Part shown: in pieces, positions 53,100 through 64,000 of the stretch
Layout of the letters: every line of letters begins with the position of its first letter
Position numbering within the stretch: position 1 is the stretch's first letter
Assembly: GCA_964023275.1 (NCBI GenBank)
Contig: OZ029914.1
Location: 45,780,437 to 45,844,436 of the forward strand
Length of the DNA: 64,000 nt
Source of the DNA: Norana najaformis
Taxonomy: Eukaryota > Annelida > Clitellata > Crassiclitellata > Hormogastridae
Direction of reading: 5' to 3'
Made by a program: the position numbers and the translations under genes
Notes under the pieces: generated by a model
Databases searched by the model: none
What the model saw: only the letters and a program-made list of their open reading frames with translations
Told to the model about the DNA's origin: nothing

Positions 53100-56000
53100 G
53101 CATTTGATTTGCTTGACTATTGTAAGACATCATTGCTTCTGGCACCTTCACTATCGGAACTTTTGTTTCTAGCACGTTCATTTACTATAAATGTGATCTA
53201 CAACTTTTTAATAACAACTGAAATAATTCTCGAGTAATCTGATACATGTTCTGAGTGATTTGTTTTTCCAATGAGTATCGTCTTCAATAGACCGTGGAGA
53301 GCCGAATGAGAAACGATTCTTGGCTCCAACAATCTCATTCATGCGTGTCCTGGATGAATGCACTATGGAACCTCGACGTAAGGAACTTCGAAAAACCTCC
53401 TAAAGAGTTTGGAACATCACATGGAACCTCAGATGGAGCAGATCTTTGCACTTGGATCTTGTCCCTCAAAACTGCAATTCAACTTCTACTGGTATGTTAA
53501 CATGAATTACTGCAAGGGCAAACATTTAAAGATATATAGGTATAATCGTTTACGCGCTCTATAAAAATTTCTCAAAAGCTTGGCCCCAAGGTTTGAAGGA
53601 TCAGTCGGCTGAATCGCCAGAATGACCATAGCAATCCAACAACAGGTGCCCTTTTCACCTCCAAACCTGTGTTGATGCTCATATACGACAACGAAATGAC
53701 GGTAGGCTGAGTTGGCAGAGGCTTACTCCATGAACATTGACCCATCCAAGCACAAAGTAATGTCATTATATCACGTCGTTACGTTTCATCATATGATGTT
53801 ACTTCGTTTTTGCTTCCCGTTGCTATAGTGTATTAACATTTGAAACATTTAAAATCATTTAGTTGTAACGTATAATTGTGTATGTATTGTTTTTCTAGGA
53901 TTTTGTTTCGTCTGGCCATAGGATCAAACTCAAGTATTGAGTCTTAGAGGCGACGATACGGACAGACAGAATTAACAAAACACACAAAGATGCACACGGA
54001 CAGACACAATCAAACACAATCAAACACAATCAAACACTGTCATATGCACAAACACGTTTCATCTGTATTTGAAATTTTGTCCTTTCGTAATCGGAACGTG
54101 TCCATCCATCTTCACGAAAACGTGGAACTGCAGTACTTGAACAACGCTAGAGAAATTCATCAAATCATCACAAAGTCAACTCTCAACATATAATCTCCAT
54201 CGAGATATAAAATTTTTGTTTCTAAATACAGCAACCGTTGCTGCATATAATTTACTCTACATTTAATCTCTTGCTACATATAATCTCTTGTGCCACGTAC
54301 GTTATAATACAGGCATTCGCACTTCTAAGTTAATCTCCATTTATTCTCCTGCTACGTCTAATCTCTGGCGATATGCATACAGTAGTAACCGCCTCTACAT
54401 TTATTTTACTCTATATTCAGTCTCTTGCTAATTCTATCCCTAATGACTTTTAGCGCGTGAATTTGGTTTCATAGGAGCAAATGTGAAGGTCACATTTTTT
54501 CATCTATCTTTTTTCATCGGTCTTTTTCATTTTAGAAGCAAAATTTTGATTTCTATTGTAAAATCCGATAGGATATGCATTTTATAGGATAAATCCGAAA
54601 ACCGCATAAAACAACTTTTCAAATGCTCGTTTATTTTTGGTGCAAATATGTGCAGTTGAGATTTAGGCTTCGTAAACATTCCAAACCCATCTACAAATGT
54701 TACAGCTGTGTTTTCGTACCAAGTAATACACAGCTACTTAACAGTGAGAACTGTACAAAAAATGTTCCCTAAAAACGTCAACGGCCTTTTGATACCATAA
54801 GATGTCGTTAAGCTATTGGAATCTTCCATGTTTTATTCAGTAACAATATTGAATAAGATAAGGCATCGCCGCAAAGATGTCGTCTAACTCTGAACAATCT
54901 TCGTCTGGTCAATCAACCACGTGGTAACAGATAATTAAGATAGGTCAATATCGTTAAGCACTTGACACTACTACGAGCTTTTGTTCATTGTAAGTTTGTT
55001 GCACCGGTGCGTATTGCTTTTCATTGGCCGTTTTTGCAAATAAACAAATTAGAACATCCGCGTTAATGCTATATTTTATTATATGCGTGGCAGACTGTGA
55101 ACGCGTTGGGCGCCGTGTAAACTATGACGAAAAGTTGTTCAAGTGTTGGGTTGTTGTTATGTTTGTGCTTAAGCCGAAGACTCTTCTGTATCAGAACCAC
55201 ACATCTGATACAGCTCAAACAGGCGCAGAATAAATGAACCTTCCTTCCTTTATCCCACCCTTTTCCATTTCATCCTTCCTTCATTCTTTCGTTTCTATCT
55301 GCCTTCCTTAAGTCACTGCCCGTTGGTGTCAGTTGCCCACCTCTAGCTGGGCCAGCCAGGTGTTATCCTATATTATGTCATGCTTATTATCGCTTTACGT
55401 CTACTGTGCACTTCATCGCTCACCTTTTACACCCTCCTGCTGCTTGCACGCGGAACCAAGTCAAGAAACAAATGGAAAGAAAACAGTACGACAGTACCCA
55501 ATGTTATTGTGGCGAACGCGGTCTGTACATAACTTCGCGGGGTTGGGTGAATCTAAACCAGTTTACAACCAGAGTCTGCCTCATCAATGCTGCTTTTACT
55601 TTCAATATAGGATATCCGTTTCGTACGATCTTTGTCCATGGTACCTGTTTTCTGCAAGTAATGTTCAAGAGAGTGGAACCGAACCATGAAATCGGATCAG
55701 TTGAGGCGTTCTCTTAATCAGGCAGTGAACAGTTTGATTGCGACTGTCCTGAAAACACACCGACCAACCTATCGTTTGCTAGTGGTTAAATATACTTACT
55801 GGAATTCCACCGCTGGGTTAGTTGTAGTAGCGTTACCCCTCGTTTTACACAGTCTTATTTATGTAAGTAATTATGTTTTACGAACTTGTCATTCTCAGAG
55901 TGGGGCACAATCTCCTGTCTTATCGTTTTCAGGGATCAAGCCGTCTTGCGACCTCGCAATTTAATGGTCCCGAACCAAAAATTTGGATTATTTGAGGCGA

Positions 56001-56350
56001 TCTCTGAACCAGACAGTGGATGTTCTGTTTTGACTGTCCAAGAAGCGCACTTGCCTGCTTCCCTTTTCCAACTCTAGGGACTCAAGCCGCCCTGCCAATT
56101 ACGCACTCAGGGGCTGACTCAATTCCGATAGTATCAGTTTTTCGATTACACGAGACGGGCAATGACTTCCCGCACACCATTTCGTCAGTAAATATATATT
56201 TAGTATCTCTCTTAAACCCGGACTTTGGTTTGTATTCGCTCTTTGTCTAGCATATCGCTAACCACACGATAAGAAGTTGCTATGGTTTTTATGCTCTAAC
56301 AACCGCCAATTATTCACGATTGGAGCAAAGCAGCGCACGACAACCTTTTA
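53100..56350. other. intergenic, gene 3 to gene 4
   Basis: Second copy of the gene 2/gene 3 spacer. It has an extra partial internal repeat: ATTTGAGGCGATCTCTGAAC at 55989 (also at 34736) has a diverged copy GTTGAGGCGTTCTCTTAATC at 55699. A short (ATCAAACACA)n lies at 54009-54035. No supported gene. Confidence 0.45.
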
Positions 56351-56460
56351 TTGTAATTGTAATTAGTAACTTCTATCGCGTCGGTGTCTAATCGACAAGG
56401 CGTCAACCGATGGCGCACCAAAGCCAAGCTATAATCAGATAATGGTGTGGATAGGGAGAA
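56351..56460 (-). mobile_element. SINE core copy
   Basis: GTAATTGTAATTAGTAACTT, then AAGGCGTCAACCGATGGCGC; the paralog of 35092 and close to the SINE nested at 23084. Confidence 0.6.
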
Positions 56461-56904
56461 GATACTTGTCTTCCGCACAAAAAATAGTTATCGTGCGAAA
56501 AACCGCTTCGTACGATCTCTCGAACCCAGGGAAACCCTTCAATAACGAGATAAAGAGAACAGTAACTTAAACTACGGCTGTAACTCTCTTACTTCTAACT
56601 GAACCTGTTCGTCAATTACGTCATCCCGTTTATAATACGGGATCACCTTTGAACAGCTCGGCAACACACATTATCAGTTTTCATACAATTCAGATATGAA
56701 GTTAATTGCAATTGAGATAAAAACTGATGGCGACGATTATCACTTAATAAGTTGATTGTTATGACTGAGTGGTTTCACAGCCTTTGTTTCAAGGGAAACT
56801 CCGAGTGCAAAAGACATGTCAGTTTACAATAACTAAGACTTATTTTGAGCGAATTAACGTCATTCGTGAACTGCGTCTAAAGCATTTCGGTTGATCTGTT
56901 TCTA

Positions 56905-56929
56905 AGCCGCACAAAAGAAGACTATTCAG
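56905..56929 (+). promoter_or_regulatory. probable 5' UTR exon end, gene 4
   Basis: Third copy of the identical 27-bp block, ending CTATTCAG with GTAGTT donor; the acceptor GTTTCAG at 57301-57307 precedes the ATG. Confidence 0.5.
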
Positions 56930-57309
56930 GTAGTTATTCATTCGTATGAACAAAAATATTTTAACACACATTACGTGTATACACGCACGTGTATGTTTTA
57001 AAATATATGTCATATTTACGGACATAGTGCATGCATGCATGCATGCATTCATTCATACATACATACATAAATACATATTTACTTACTTACTTACATGCAT
57101 GCACACAATCGTACATATATTCATATATACATACACTCATACATATATGCATACCTGCACACATACATACGTAGGCCTACATATGCACATGCACATCGCA
57201 TGCTTTATGAATATCGGTTAACTTTTCCAAGAAACTTGGGTGAGTCCATCAATGCTTAGCTATTCCATTCCCTCTGTAACTTATTTACAAATTCAAAAAC
57301 GTTTCAGAG

Positions 57310-57472
57310 ATGGCGCTTTTACTCGTTTTCCTTGTGTGTCTGGTAACGAACACTGCTGTCCAGACAATTGTTATGACAACTCCTACCGAAACAACTGCTG
57401 ACGGGCATCTTTCAGGTTCTGAGTATACTTCAGATCCAACTGAAATGACGGCTGGATATACCAATTCATCAG
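57310..57472 (+). CDS. gene 4 exon: signal peptide and Thr-rich linker
   Basis: ATG follows GTTTCAGAG. Starts MALLLVFLVCLVTNTAVQTI, then a Thr-rich stretch (MTTPTETTAD). It ends TCAG followed by GCAAGT, a GC donor as in gene 3. Confidence 0.87.
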
Positions 57473-60400
57473 GCAAGTCATACCGTTACATGAATTTACG
57501 TGATAATAAAGCATGAAAACTGATGGACTGTTATTGTTGCTACTTACTTCTTCTGTAGATCATAAATAAACGTCTCCAGGACAGAGAACACAATCACAGT
57601 TACGGCAACTCTATGAACTTCCTCCGCTGGTTCATACTAAACCCCGCTGAGCATTTATTTTCTCCACACATTGAGCTGCTGTCGACAGGACTTTCACCCA
57701 ACTGCTTTCAGCCACAAATCTCACTGTGTCTCTGTCTGTGATTCTGTTACCTACTCTCTCCTATCCTGATACAGTGCGTTGTAATTCAATTTCAGTTTTG
57801 TTCAGTTAATATATTATTCTCATTCTAGTTTAACATGATTAGCAAAGATCTTAAGCACCATTAACGTTGAGCATAAACCTGACAATCTATGATAGTTTTT
57901 AAAATTCTTCGCAGAAAATTACTTCTTGAAAAGTTAAATGGAAAATTTATCCTTACTTATTGTTTGGATTGTGGAGATTGTAGAAAGCTAGTAGGTAAAT
58001 AGCCAAATAAGTAAGTAAGCAAGCAAATGTTGCTGAATCAGCGACGGGAGAATTCGGACTGATAGTCACTCATGTAAGGGTCAGGTGAACGGTTTCGTGT
58101 AGCTGACCGCAAAGAGCTGGGTGGCTGGTAGTGCTGAAAAGAAGATGGCAGGCTGATAAGTTAAAAGAATGATCTTTGTCAAGAAAGCTATAGTCGAGAT
58201 GTTGCACTGTAAAAGAATTGTATCTAATATATCGGGCAGTTCTCTTAAATGGAAAACTGTTTTATCGAAAATCTGACAGTTTAGTTAGGTGTTGATTTGC
58301 TTTTTAGCCACAGGCTGCGGTAACACCTCCTACTACGGTCCATCCGGAGTCATCACTTCTCCCAACTACCCTGGTGATTACTACAACGATCTCTACTGCG
58401 ATTATAACATTTACGCTTCAACCGGAAGTTCTTTATCGATCATCTTCAGATCGTTCAACATAGAAGATGGCTACGATTTTCTTACAGTTAGTATTCGATG
58501 ATTTTTGTTGCAGGTTAGTTTCTGCTGTCGGCTTATGAAGGAAGCTACTTTTAAAGTGAATCGTGGTCACCATTCTTTGTCAGCCTTATTGCTACACTAT
58601 TGTAGCGATAAGTTATATTTCTAAATGTGATACAGTATTAATAAGTCGTTACGCTGTTGCAGAGTGACGTAAGGTTTCACATGACGCTTCGGATGCAGGC
58701 CTATCTTTCAGGCAAGCAAGCGCAGATCTGATTGAATTCGGTCATTGGAGGAAAGGCAAGCCGTTGGTTTATGGCTGTGGTTGCTTGCTAAACTTGGAAA
58801 GTAAAGATCATGAAAAACTTCTTGTTTCGCACCTTCATAATGTACAGATTGTCTATGTTCACGAGATTATAGTATGTGTTTATTCTTTTAATTGGCTGAT
58901 GTTTCATAGTAGTCAGTCATTATAACAGTTGCTCTGAGTTTTCATATTTTATTGTTATGCTTAGGGTTTGCTCAGATCTGTTCGCATTTGAAAGGTTGTA
59001 ACAAAATTTTATTGGCTAAATATTTCTGAGATAGATTTAACCAACTGTTTACAAACTATTTTGAACATCGTATAAGTTGGCCAAGTTACAAGGAAATAAA
59101 AATAAATTGACTTTGTACGACAGATCAGTTGCCCAACCAATTCTAGTTTTCCATCACAAGAATATACTGGAAATTCATTACCTGATCCCGTTTCCATTCC
59201 ATGGTGCAGCCAAGGAAGAATCAACTTTCGCACCAACTACACTGCTGTCTCCAGCGGATTCAGCCTCGATTATTATGTCAGCCTAGGAGGTAAGGGTTTT
59301 CACTAGTGCTTCAAACAATAAAAGATGCATATATAGCCTGTTTATTATTCCACAGAAATAGGGAGATAAATAATTGCAGAGATATTGAGGTAAAGACACG
59401 TAGCATGTGGAATAAGGTTGGAACTATAGATGACATGCAGAAGGTGGCATTTTACCTTTAATAATTATTATAATCGTAATCTTAATCTCGAGTTTCCACA
59501 GCACCCAGCGAAAACTAAGTCGCGAAAACCTGCTTATTCACAGGCACTCAGTCAAAACAATATGGATAGGCATAAAGTGTCCGGTTTCTATTTAATAGAC
59601 TGAGTAAGATCGTGATCGTAAACTCCGCAGTTCTTCAAGAAAGGTTAAGTTTTGGGAATCAGTTTAATCACACGCGATTAAACAAAGCAACATTAGCGAG
59701 GCAAGTTTCGTCAGGTTCTGTTCTGGGCTGACAGACATACAGACTTCTACAATATGTGGTGATTTATGATGGACGGTATTTAGTGTTTGGATGACAAGCA
59801 GAGATACTGGCAGATATACAACAGATAGACGGCAAAGGTTTGGCTATTTAATCGTTTTCGTTTGATTTTACTGTTTAAATCCAGGATTAAGAGGATTAGG
59901 AACTCGCTTTATGTACAGTTAACCATCTGTCATACAGAACATGCTGGAAGTGATATATAGTTCAGTAAAGAGAGATCAGTTCTTTAGCGTCATCTTTTGC
60001 CTATATTGTGTTTAACATGTCATCCGTAATTCTAAGTCTCTAACCGCTTTGCTGTACTACAGCATAACGTCCTGAATTTGACTATTAATTGGAGGTTGTG
60101 GAAACACAGTATACAATGCTTCCAGCGGATATGTCACCTCTCCGAATTGGCCGAGTGACTACGGATACAATCAGAACTGCTCCAACATCATCTGGACTCC
60201 ACAGCAAAGCTCGATCCACATGCATGTTCGGTCTTTCTACGCAGAGCACTGCTGCAGCTGCGACTGGCTGGAGGTATAATACCTGTAATTATTTGCATCA
60301 CCTAAAGGTAGATGGGAATTTTAACGAGCGTGTTGTACCAAACCGATGATCTAGCTTCGTTTTTGGTCGCACTCTGTATAATAATGCGACATACTGGTGT

Positions 60401-63400
60401 ATTTGGGAGGGCGTTGGACGTGTAATACAGCGATTTTGGGTTCGCGCCTGTTGAACTGACTCCGTGTATCCGTTTAACGACCCTGAACATGGTTTTGGGG
60501 CAAATTTGTCTCACAGCTCAAATTCTTATTCACTCACCTTGAGCGCATGATAACTGCAATAAATGAATATAAATAAATAGTGCTTCAAGACTATGTCCAC
60601 TAAATTCCCTTCACTAAGGCTGTTATGAGTGCCTTATCATAAGGTTCGCTTATGTAAAGTATTACTCTTGAGGGACCAGATAAAGAATTATAACGTTCGT
60701 GTATTTGTATTAAAATGCAACAATTGATGCAATGGATGAGGATATCTATCTATTGCTTTTGTCCTAGATAAGATGTCTAGACAACTCGGATTATGGTCCG
60801 TATAGATACTGTGGAATATATTATTTCAACTTCCTGACATTCTTCCAGTGCAGTCAAGTGCTTTTGTGGTTCCACAGTGATGGTTATGGCAACTATCAAG
60901 GATTCAACATCCAATACAACGTCAACATGGATGGAGGTCGGTGTAAACGATATTCTATAAATATTGCAGTTCTTTTGATAGGTACTTGTCGGATTATTAA
61001 GTGTCGAAACATACATACATGCATACATACATACATTCTTGCATACATGAAAATATACATAAGGTCAACCGTCATCATATTTAAGTGGTTTTAGCTGATG
61101 ATTTTTCGTAGCTGTAGCCCTACACATTTCTAATCTGTTTGTTGATACTGCAGCGTAGATATAGGATAAGAGTTCGTAGCGAGTTAATAAAAGTTGACAA
61201 CGAGAAGACTTTCGTTGATTCAGCCTCTTGTTTGACAACGGGATCCTTGCTCAAGTGGATTGAACCCTATTGACCGGGCGCTGGTAGATGTTATCCTGAT
61301 ATACATTATAGTTTGGACTAGCTGCCCAGTGAAACATGCATTGTGTTTTACTTTACAATACTTACATGAACGAACACATAAAGAACCAATTTACGCGCTT
61401 CTGATTACTGTGGATGAGAATATAAAGATGAAAATGAAAGCTTTACCTGAAGCGTTCAATTATCCTCTGAGAATGCGACAACGTTAAGACCTTGAGCAAC
61501 CCCTAATTCTCGCAAAATATACTTGGCGCTATTATTAAACTCTTATCATGAAAGTTTTACTTAATGGTGCTATCTATATAAAAATTCACATATTCATCAT
61601 GATCATCATCAGCAACAGCAACAACAACAATTTTGTTCTTATTTTCTGCTAATGGAATCTTAAAACCAAGCCATATCATATTTGGATAATTAGTCTAACT
61701 GTGTATTATCACAAGAATATTATTTTACATAAACCTAATTAATATATTTTAACAATGCTGTGAAAGTACAGTTAAGCATTGGAAAGTGCTTTATTTTTTG
61801 AATAAAATAACATGATTACAGAGACTACGAGTGAGGTTAGTACAAAGGTTTTTTTAGAGACCATGCATTCTTTACCAGCCCCTACTTCTGAACCAAGTGA
61901 TTAAAGTATTTCTTAAGTCTACACGTACTTTCCTCTGACAAGATATTTGCAGTTGAAGTCTCAGTAATAGTGATAGATTTATGTCTGACTATTAAGAGTT
62001 TCCTAATGCTGGAAAGTGTGTTTCAGTCATTTTCAGTAAAATGCTATTATGCAACCCATTTTCGCTCCTATTTTCCTGAAGGCATAACTTTAGGTTGTTA
62101 AGTCTTAAGAAAACAGTAACAAATACAGCCACTTTAAATTTTCATTACATAAGCAATTCTTAATCTTACCAGGGTTTTACCGAAAGTAACCGAGACCCAA
62201 ATACTTTAGGTTCACGTAGATAACTAAAGTCCCTGTCCTTAGTGGAACTTGGGGAGACATTCATGTTCTTTTCTTAAACCCTCGAGCCACCATTGGTCGA
62301 ATTCGTAGGGGCTGTAAATGGGACCAGCGCATCGCAAAGTTTGCTGTTTACTTCCCAGCGTCGGTACAAAATTCTGTTGCTAAGTGACAGAGGCACATAT
62401 ACACAAACAACTTGCCAGGTTAGTCAAACGGAGTCCACTTAGGAGGCTCGAATCTTCAATAGTTGGATTGCAGAGCCAGCGCGCTACCTATACCTATATT
62501 ACTCAATGTGTTACACCAAAACTTCATATTTGCCACATTGAAACATATTTTGTTGAATTGTTGTGTCTTCATGCAGTTGGCTGTGGTGATACTTCATACT
62601 ACGGTCCGTCTGGAGTCATCAGTTCTTCCGACTTCCCCGGTTATTACAACGATAATCTCAACTGCGATTACACCATCTACGCTTCACTGTCTAGTTCGAT
62701 TACCATTATTTTTCAAGGTTTTGCCGTTACATCGTGCTGCGATGGAGTGACGGTTAGTATTTTCGACTGTCTGTAATTTCTTGAGTATATCGTACTTTTG
62801 AATATTTGTATTTAGAATTTGTATAAGTGGTCGCTTGGATTGTTTGTACTATGCAGGCAGGTGCAGTGAAATTAAGCAACATCCAGAGGGGTTAATACAT
62901 GGACGGGTGGCCGTCCGTGAAACGCCACGCCACTTGGCGACCATTCAGCATTCCATCATTTTGTGTTCGGTAAATGAGATGTTAAAAATGTGACCCTTCG
63001 TTGGATTGCTGAGTTGTCATGTTGCCCCTTGCCCTCGAACCCACGTTAATTGAATAGTTTCTATAGAGGCGTTTAAATAAGCTAACCTTTTACCTTTGTG
63101 AGTTTTTATCTGTGTTTGCTGCAGTAAGGCTGTGTTGTTTATATAAAGCAGGTTGCGAGGCGTATACTTAATAAGAAAATTGAAACGGATGAGTTTTTGA
63201 GTCCAGGCCTAAAAGACATCAAAGACGCCATATCGTTCCTAAGTTGTCTCAGTCTTGACCTTTGAAATTTTTTCGAAAAAATTTTCAAATACAAAAATTC
63301 GAAAAGTAGCTGTGGCATAAAAGTTATGGTAGAGTTTCAATATTAAGACTATAACAAACTAGAGCACTAGAACGCGATACGAGTGTTAAGTGTTCGTTCG

Positions 63401-63926
63401 ATAGTCAACTTTCATTAATTTTGCTTTCTAAAGAGTGCGTGGAACTAAGTACATTTCTGGTTAATTTTAGCCTTTTAGGTTCTTAAATATTGTACAATCA
63501 TTCGCCTTTCAAATGCATTTATAGTATTGGCTTATCACTTTAACCTAAACAAAAATTTGTTTTAGTATCAGTATCTGTTATAACATGCTTTTGGAATATA
63601 TGATGAATTATCAACGATTGTTTGCTCTTTATCATAATCTGCGCTCCAGGATCACCGTCTAAAATTCTAGTTACGAGATTCGGCTTTCTCACAGGAAGCA
63701 AATCAGATGCGTAGTAAACAAGTGAATTGCTGAGTCTTCATTTTATTTTTTCTGCAACAGATCAGCTGTCCGACAAACTCGAGCTACCCTTCACTGACGT
63801 ATTCTGGATTTTCAATACCTCAGCCAATTTCTTTTTCTTGGTGCAGTCAGGGAAGAGTCAACTTTCACACCGACGAGTCAGTAATCTCCTATGGTTTCAC
63901 CCTGGATTACCATATCAGCCTTGGAG
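57310..63926 (+). CDS. CUB gene 4 (5' part): secreted multi-CUB protein
   Basis: Eight coding exons give signal peptide and Thr-rich linker, C-B, 39-nt linker and C'. The window ends 74 bases after the C' 3' half, where the A domain would be expected next. Unlike genes 2 and 3 there is no second C-B pair between the first pair and C', so the predicted product has four CUB domains if it ends like the others. All exons are open (1231 nt so far). The intron after CUB2 holds the shortened LTR-like insert shared with gene 3. Confidence 0.8.
57473..58313. other. gene 4 first coding intron
   Basis: GC-AG intron matching 36071-36854; (AGTA/AGCA)n near 58010. No exon seen. Confidence 0.5.
58314..58486 (+). 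CDS. gene 4, CUB1 (C-type) 5' half
   Basis: Acceptor GCCACAG, 57 codons, donor GTTAGT. Starts CGNTSYYGPSGVITSPNYPG and ends EDGYDFLT. Confidence 0.88.
58487..59123. other. gene 4 CUB1 intron
   Basis: Shorter counterpart of 37028-38198, without the trinucleotide repeat and most of the LINE remnant. Confidence 0.5.
59124..59289 (+). CDS. gene 4, CUB1 (C-type) 3' half
   Basis: Acceptor TACGACAG, 55 codons plus 1 nt, donor GTAAGG. Starts ISCPTNSSFPSQEYTG and contains PWCSQGRINF and GFSLDYYVSLGG. Confidence 0.87.
59290..60094. other. gene 4 inter-domain intron CUB1-CUB2
   Basis: No gene or mobile element recognised. Confidence 0.5.
60095..60273 (+). CDS. gene 4, CUB2 (B-type) 5' half
   Basis: Acceptor ATTGGAG, 59 codons, donor GTATAA. 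Starts CGNTVYNASSGYVTSPNWPS and ends EHCCSCDWLE. Confidence 0.87.
60385..60590 (+). mobile_element. tRNA-derived SINE, plus orientation
   Basis: ACATACTGGTGTATTTGGGA and TTTTGGGTTCGCGCCTG, then ATGGTTTTGGGGCAAATTTG and an AATAAATAG tail; third copy at this module position. Confidence 0.6.
60768..60936 (+). CDS. gene 4, CUB2 (B-type) 3' half
   Basis: Acceptor GTCCTAG, 56 codons plus 1 nt, donor GTCGGT. Starts IRCLDNSDYGPYRYCGIY and contains CSQVLLWFHSDGY. Confidence 0.87.
61149..61357 (+). mobile_element. LTR-like insert, 5'-shortened copy
   Basis: Equivalent in position and sequence to the right third of 40285-40843: AGTTAATAAAAGTTGAC (AATAAA), TTTCGTTGATTCAGCCTCTT and CGGGCGCTGGTAGATGTTA. 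The TATA part is missing. The same right junction ATACTTACA shows a single ancestral insertion. Confidence 0.5.
61358..62224. other. gene 4 intron around the linker exon
   Basis: Non-coding except the linker microexon at 61858-61896; (CAA/CAG)n near 61608-61630. Confidence 0.5.
61858..61896 (+). CDS. gene 4, linker microexon
   Basis: Acceptor GGTTTTTTTAG with a good pyrimidine run, 39 nt, donor GTGATT. In phase it reads ETMHSLPAPTSEP, close to the gene 3 linker. An alternative start at ATTACAG (61820) stays open here and would add ETTSEVSTKVFL upstream. Confidence 0.6.
62225..62495 (-). mobile_element. tRNA-derived SINE, minus orientation
   Basis: TGGAACTTGGGGAGACATTC, TAAGTGACAGAGGCACA and TTGGATTGCAGAGCCAGCGC; same unit as 25485 and 41700. 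Confidence 0.55.
62577..62752 (+). CDS. gene 4, CUB3 (C'-type) 5' half
   Basis: Acceptor TCATGCAG, 58 codons, donor GTTAGT. Starts GCGDTSYYGPSGVISSSDFP; ends TSCCDGVT, with an extra Cys pair. Confidence 0.87.
62753..63760. other. gene 4 CUB3 intron
   Basis: Alignable to the CUB5 introns of genes 2 and 3 (for example GGGTGGCCGTCCGTG at 62904 against 26350). No exon seen. Confidence 0.5.
63761..63926 (+). CDS. gene 4, CUB3 (C'-type) 3' half
   Basis: Acceptor TGCAACAG, 55 codons plus 1 nt, donor GTGAGG. Starts ISCPTNSSYPSLTYSG and contains SWCSQGRVNF and GFTLDYHISLGG. A LINE-tail SINE relic starts again at about 63970 and runs off the window. Confidence 0.87.
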
Positions 63927-64000
63927 GTGAGGATCATCAAAGTCACGACATAGCCTCATCGATTCATATATGTGTAACTGTAATTGTAATCGCAGATTTT

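Noticed and set aside
55333-55964. Overlapping frames of 92-118 codons
   Set aside because: No conservation with the other spacer, no recognised domain and no splice context.

Overview
This is eukaryotic DNA from an invertebrate animal. It is AT-rich, with short exons in long introns, consensus splice sites, AATAAA signals, and nested transposons and SINEs. The phylum cannot be fixed from the sequence alone; a marine invertebrate is plausible but is only a guess. There is no operon, CRISPR array or other bacterial feature.

The backbone is a head-to-tail array of four paralogous plus-strand genes for secreted proteins built almost only of CUB domains. Every CUB domain is split over two exons: a 5' half (173-179 nt) and a 3' half (160-169 nt), with a phase-0 intron inside the domain and phase-1 introns between domains, so whole domains can be added or skipped without breaking frame. 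I read 32 open half-domain exons, which make 16 CUB domains, in three flavours. C has 4 Cys and starts GPSGVISSPNYPG-like. B has 8 Cys and a SPNWP motif. A has 6 Cys and its mid-domain intron uses a GC donor. Three signal-peptide exons mark gene starts. Layout: gene 1 (354-2626) is only the last A domain plus the 3' region. Gene 2 (9006-29420) is signal peptide, Thr/Ser linker, C-B, linker, C-B, C', A. Gene 3 (35899-50416) has the same order. Gene 4 (57310 to beyond the window) is signal peptide, C-B, linker, C'. The C-terminal exon after the A domain is not settled. Conserved AATAAA sites at 4202, 31046 and 53047 probably mark the 3' ends.

Mobile DNA fills the introns. At 14607-17226 a 2.6-kb element with CACTG-type inverted repeats and a TAA target duplication carries one intact 567-codon minus-strand ORF that looks like a CMC-type (CACTA/Chapaev-like) DDE transposase. 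At 21833-24836 a Tc1/mariner element (DD34E) is split by a CR1-like LINE fragment, which is itself split by a SINE. An RTE-like 3' fragment with a 14-bp target duplication lies at 1285-1929. A 559-bp LTR-like insert with a TATA box and AATAAA lies at 40285-40843, with a shortened counterpart at 61149-61357. tRNA-derived SINEs and SINEs sharing the LINE 3' tail occupy equivalent introns in several paralogs, so they date the duplications. A relic exon end at 13829 and a misplaced pseudoexon at 48592 are footprints of unequal exchange and local copying in the array.
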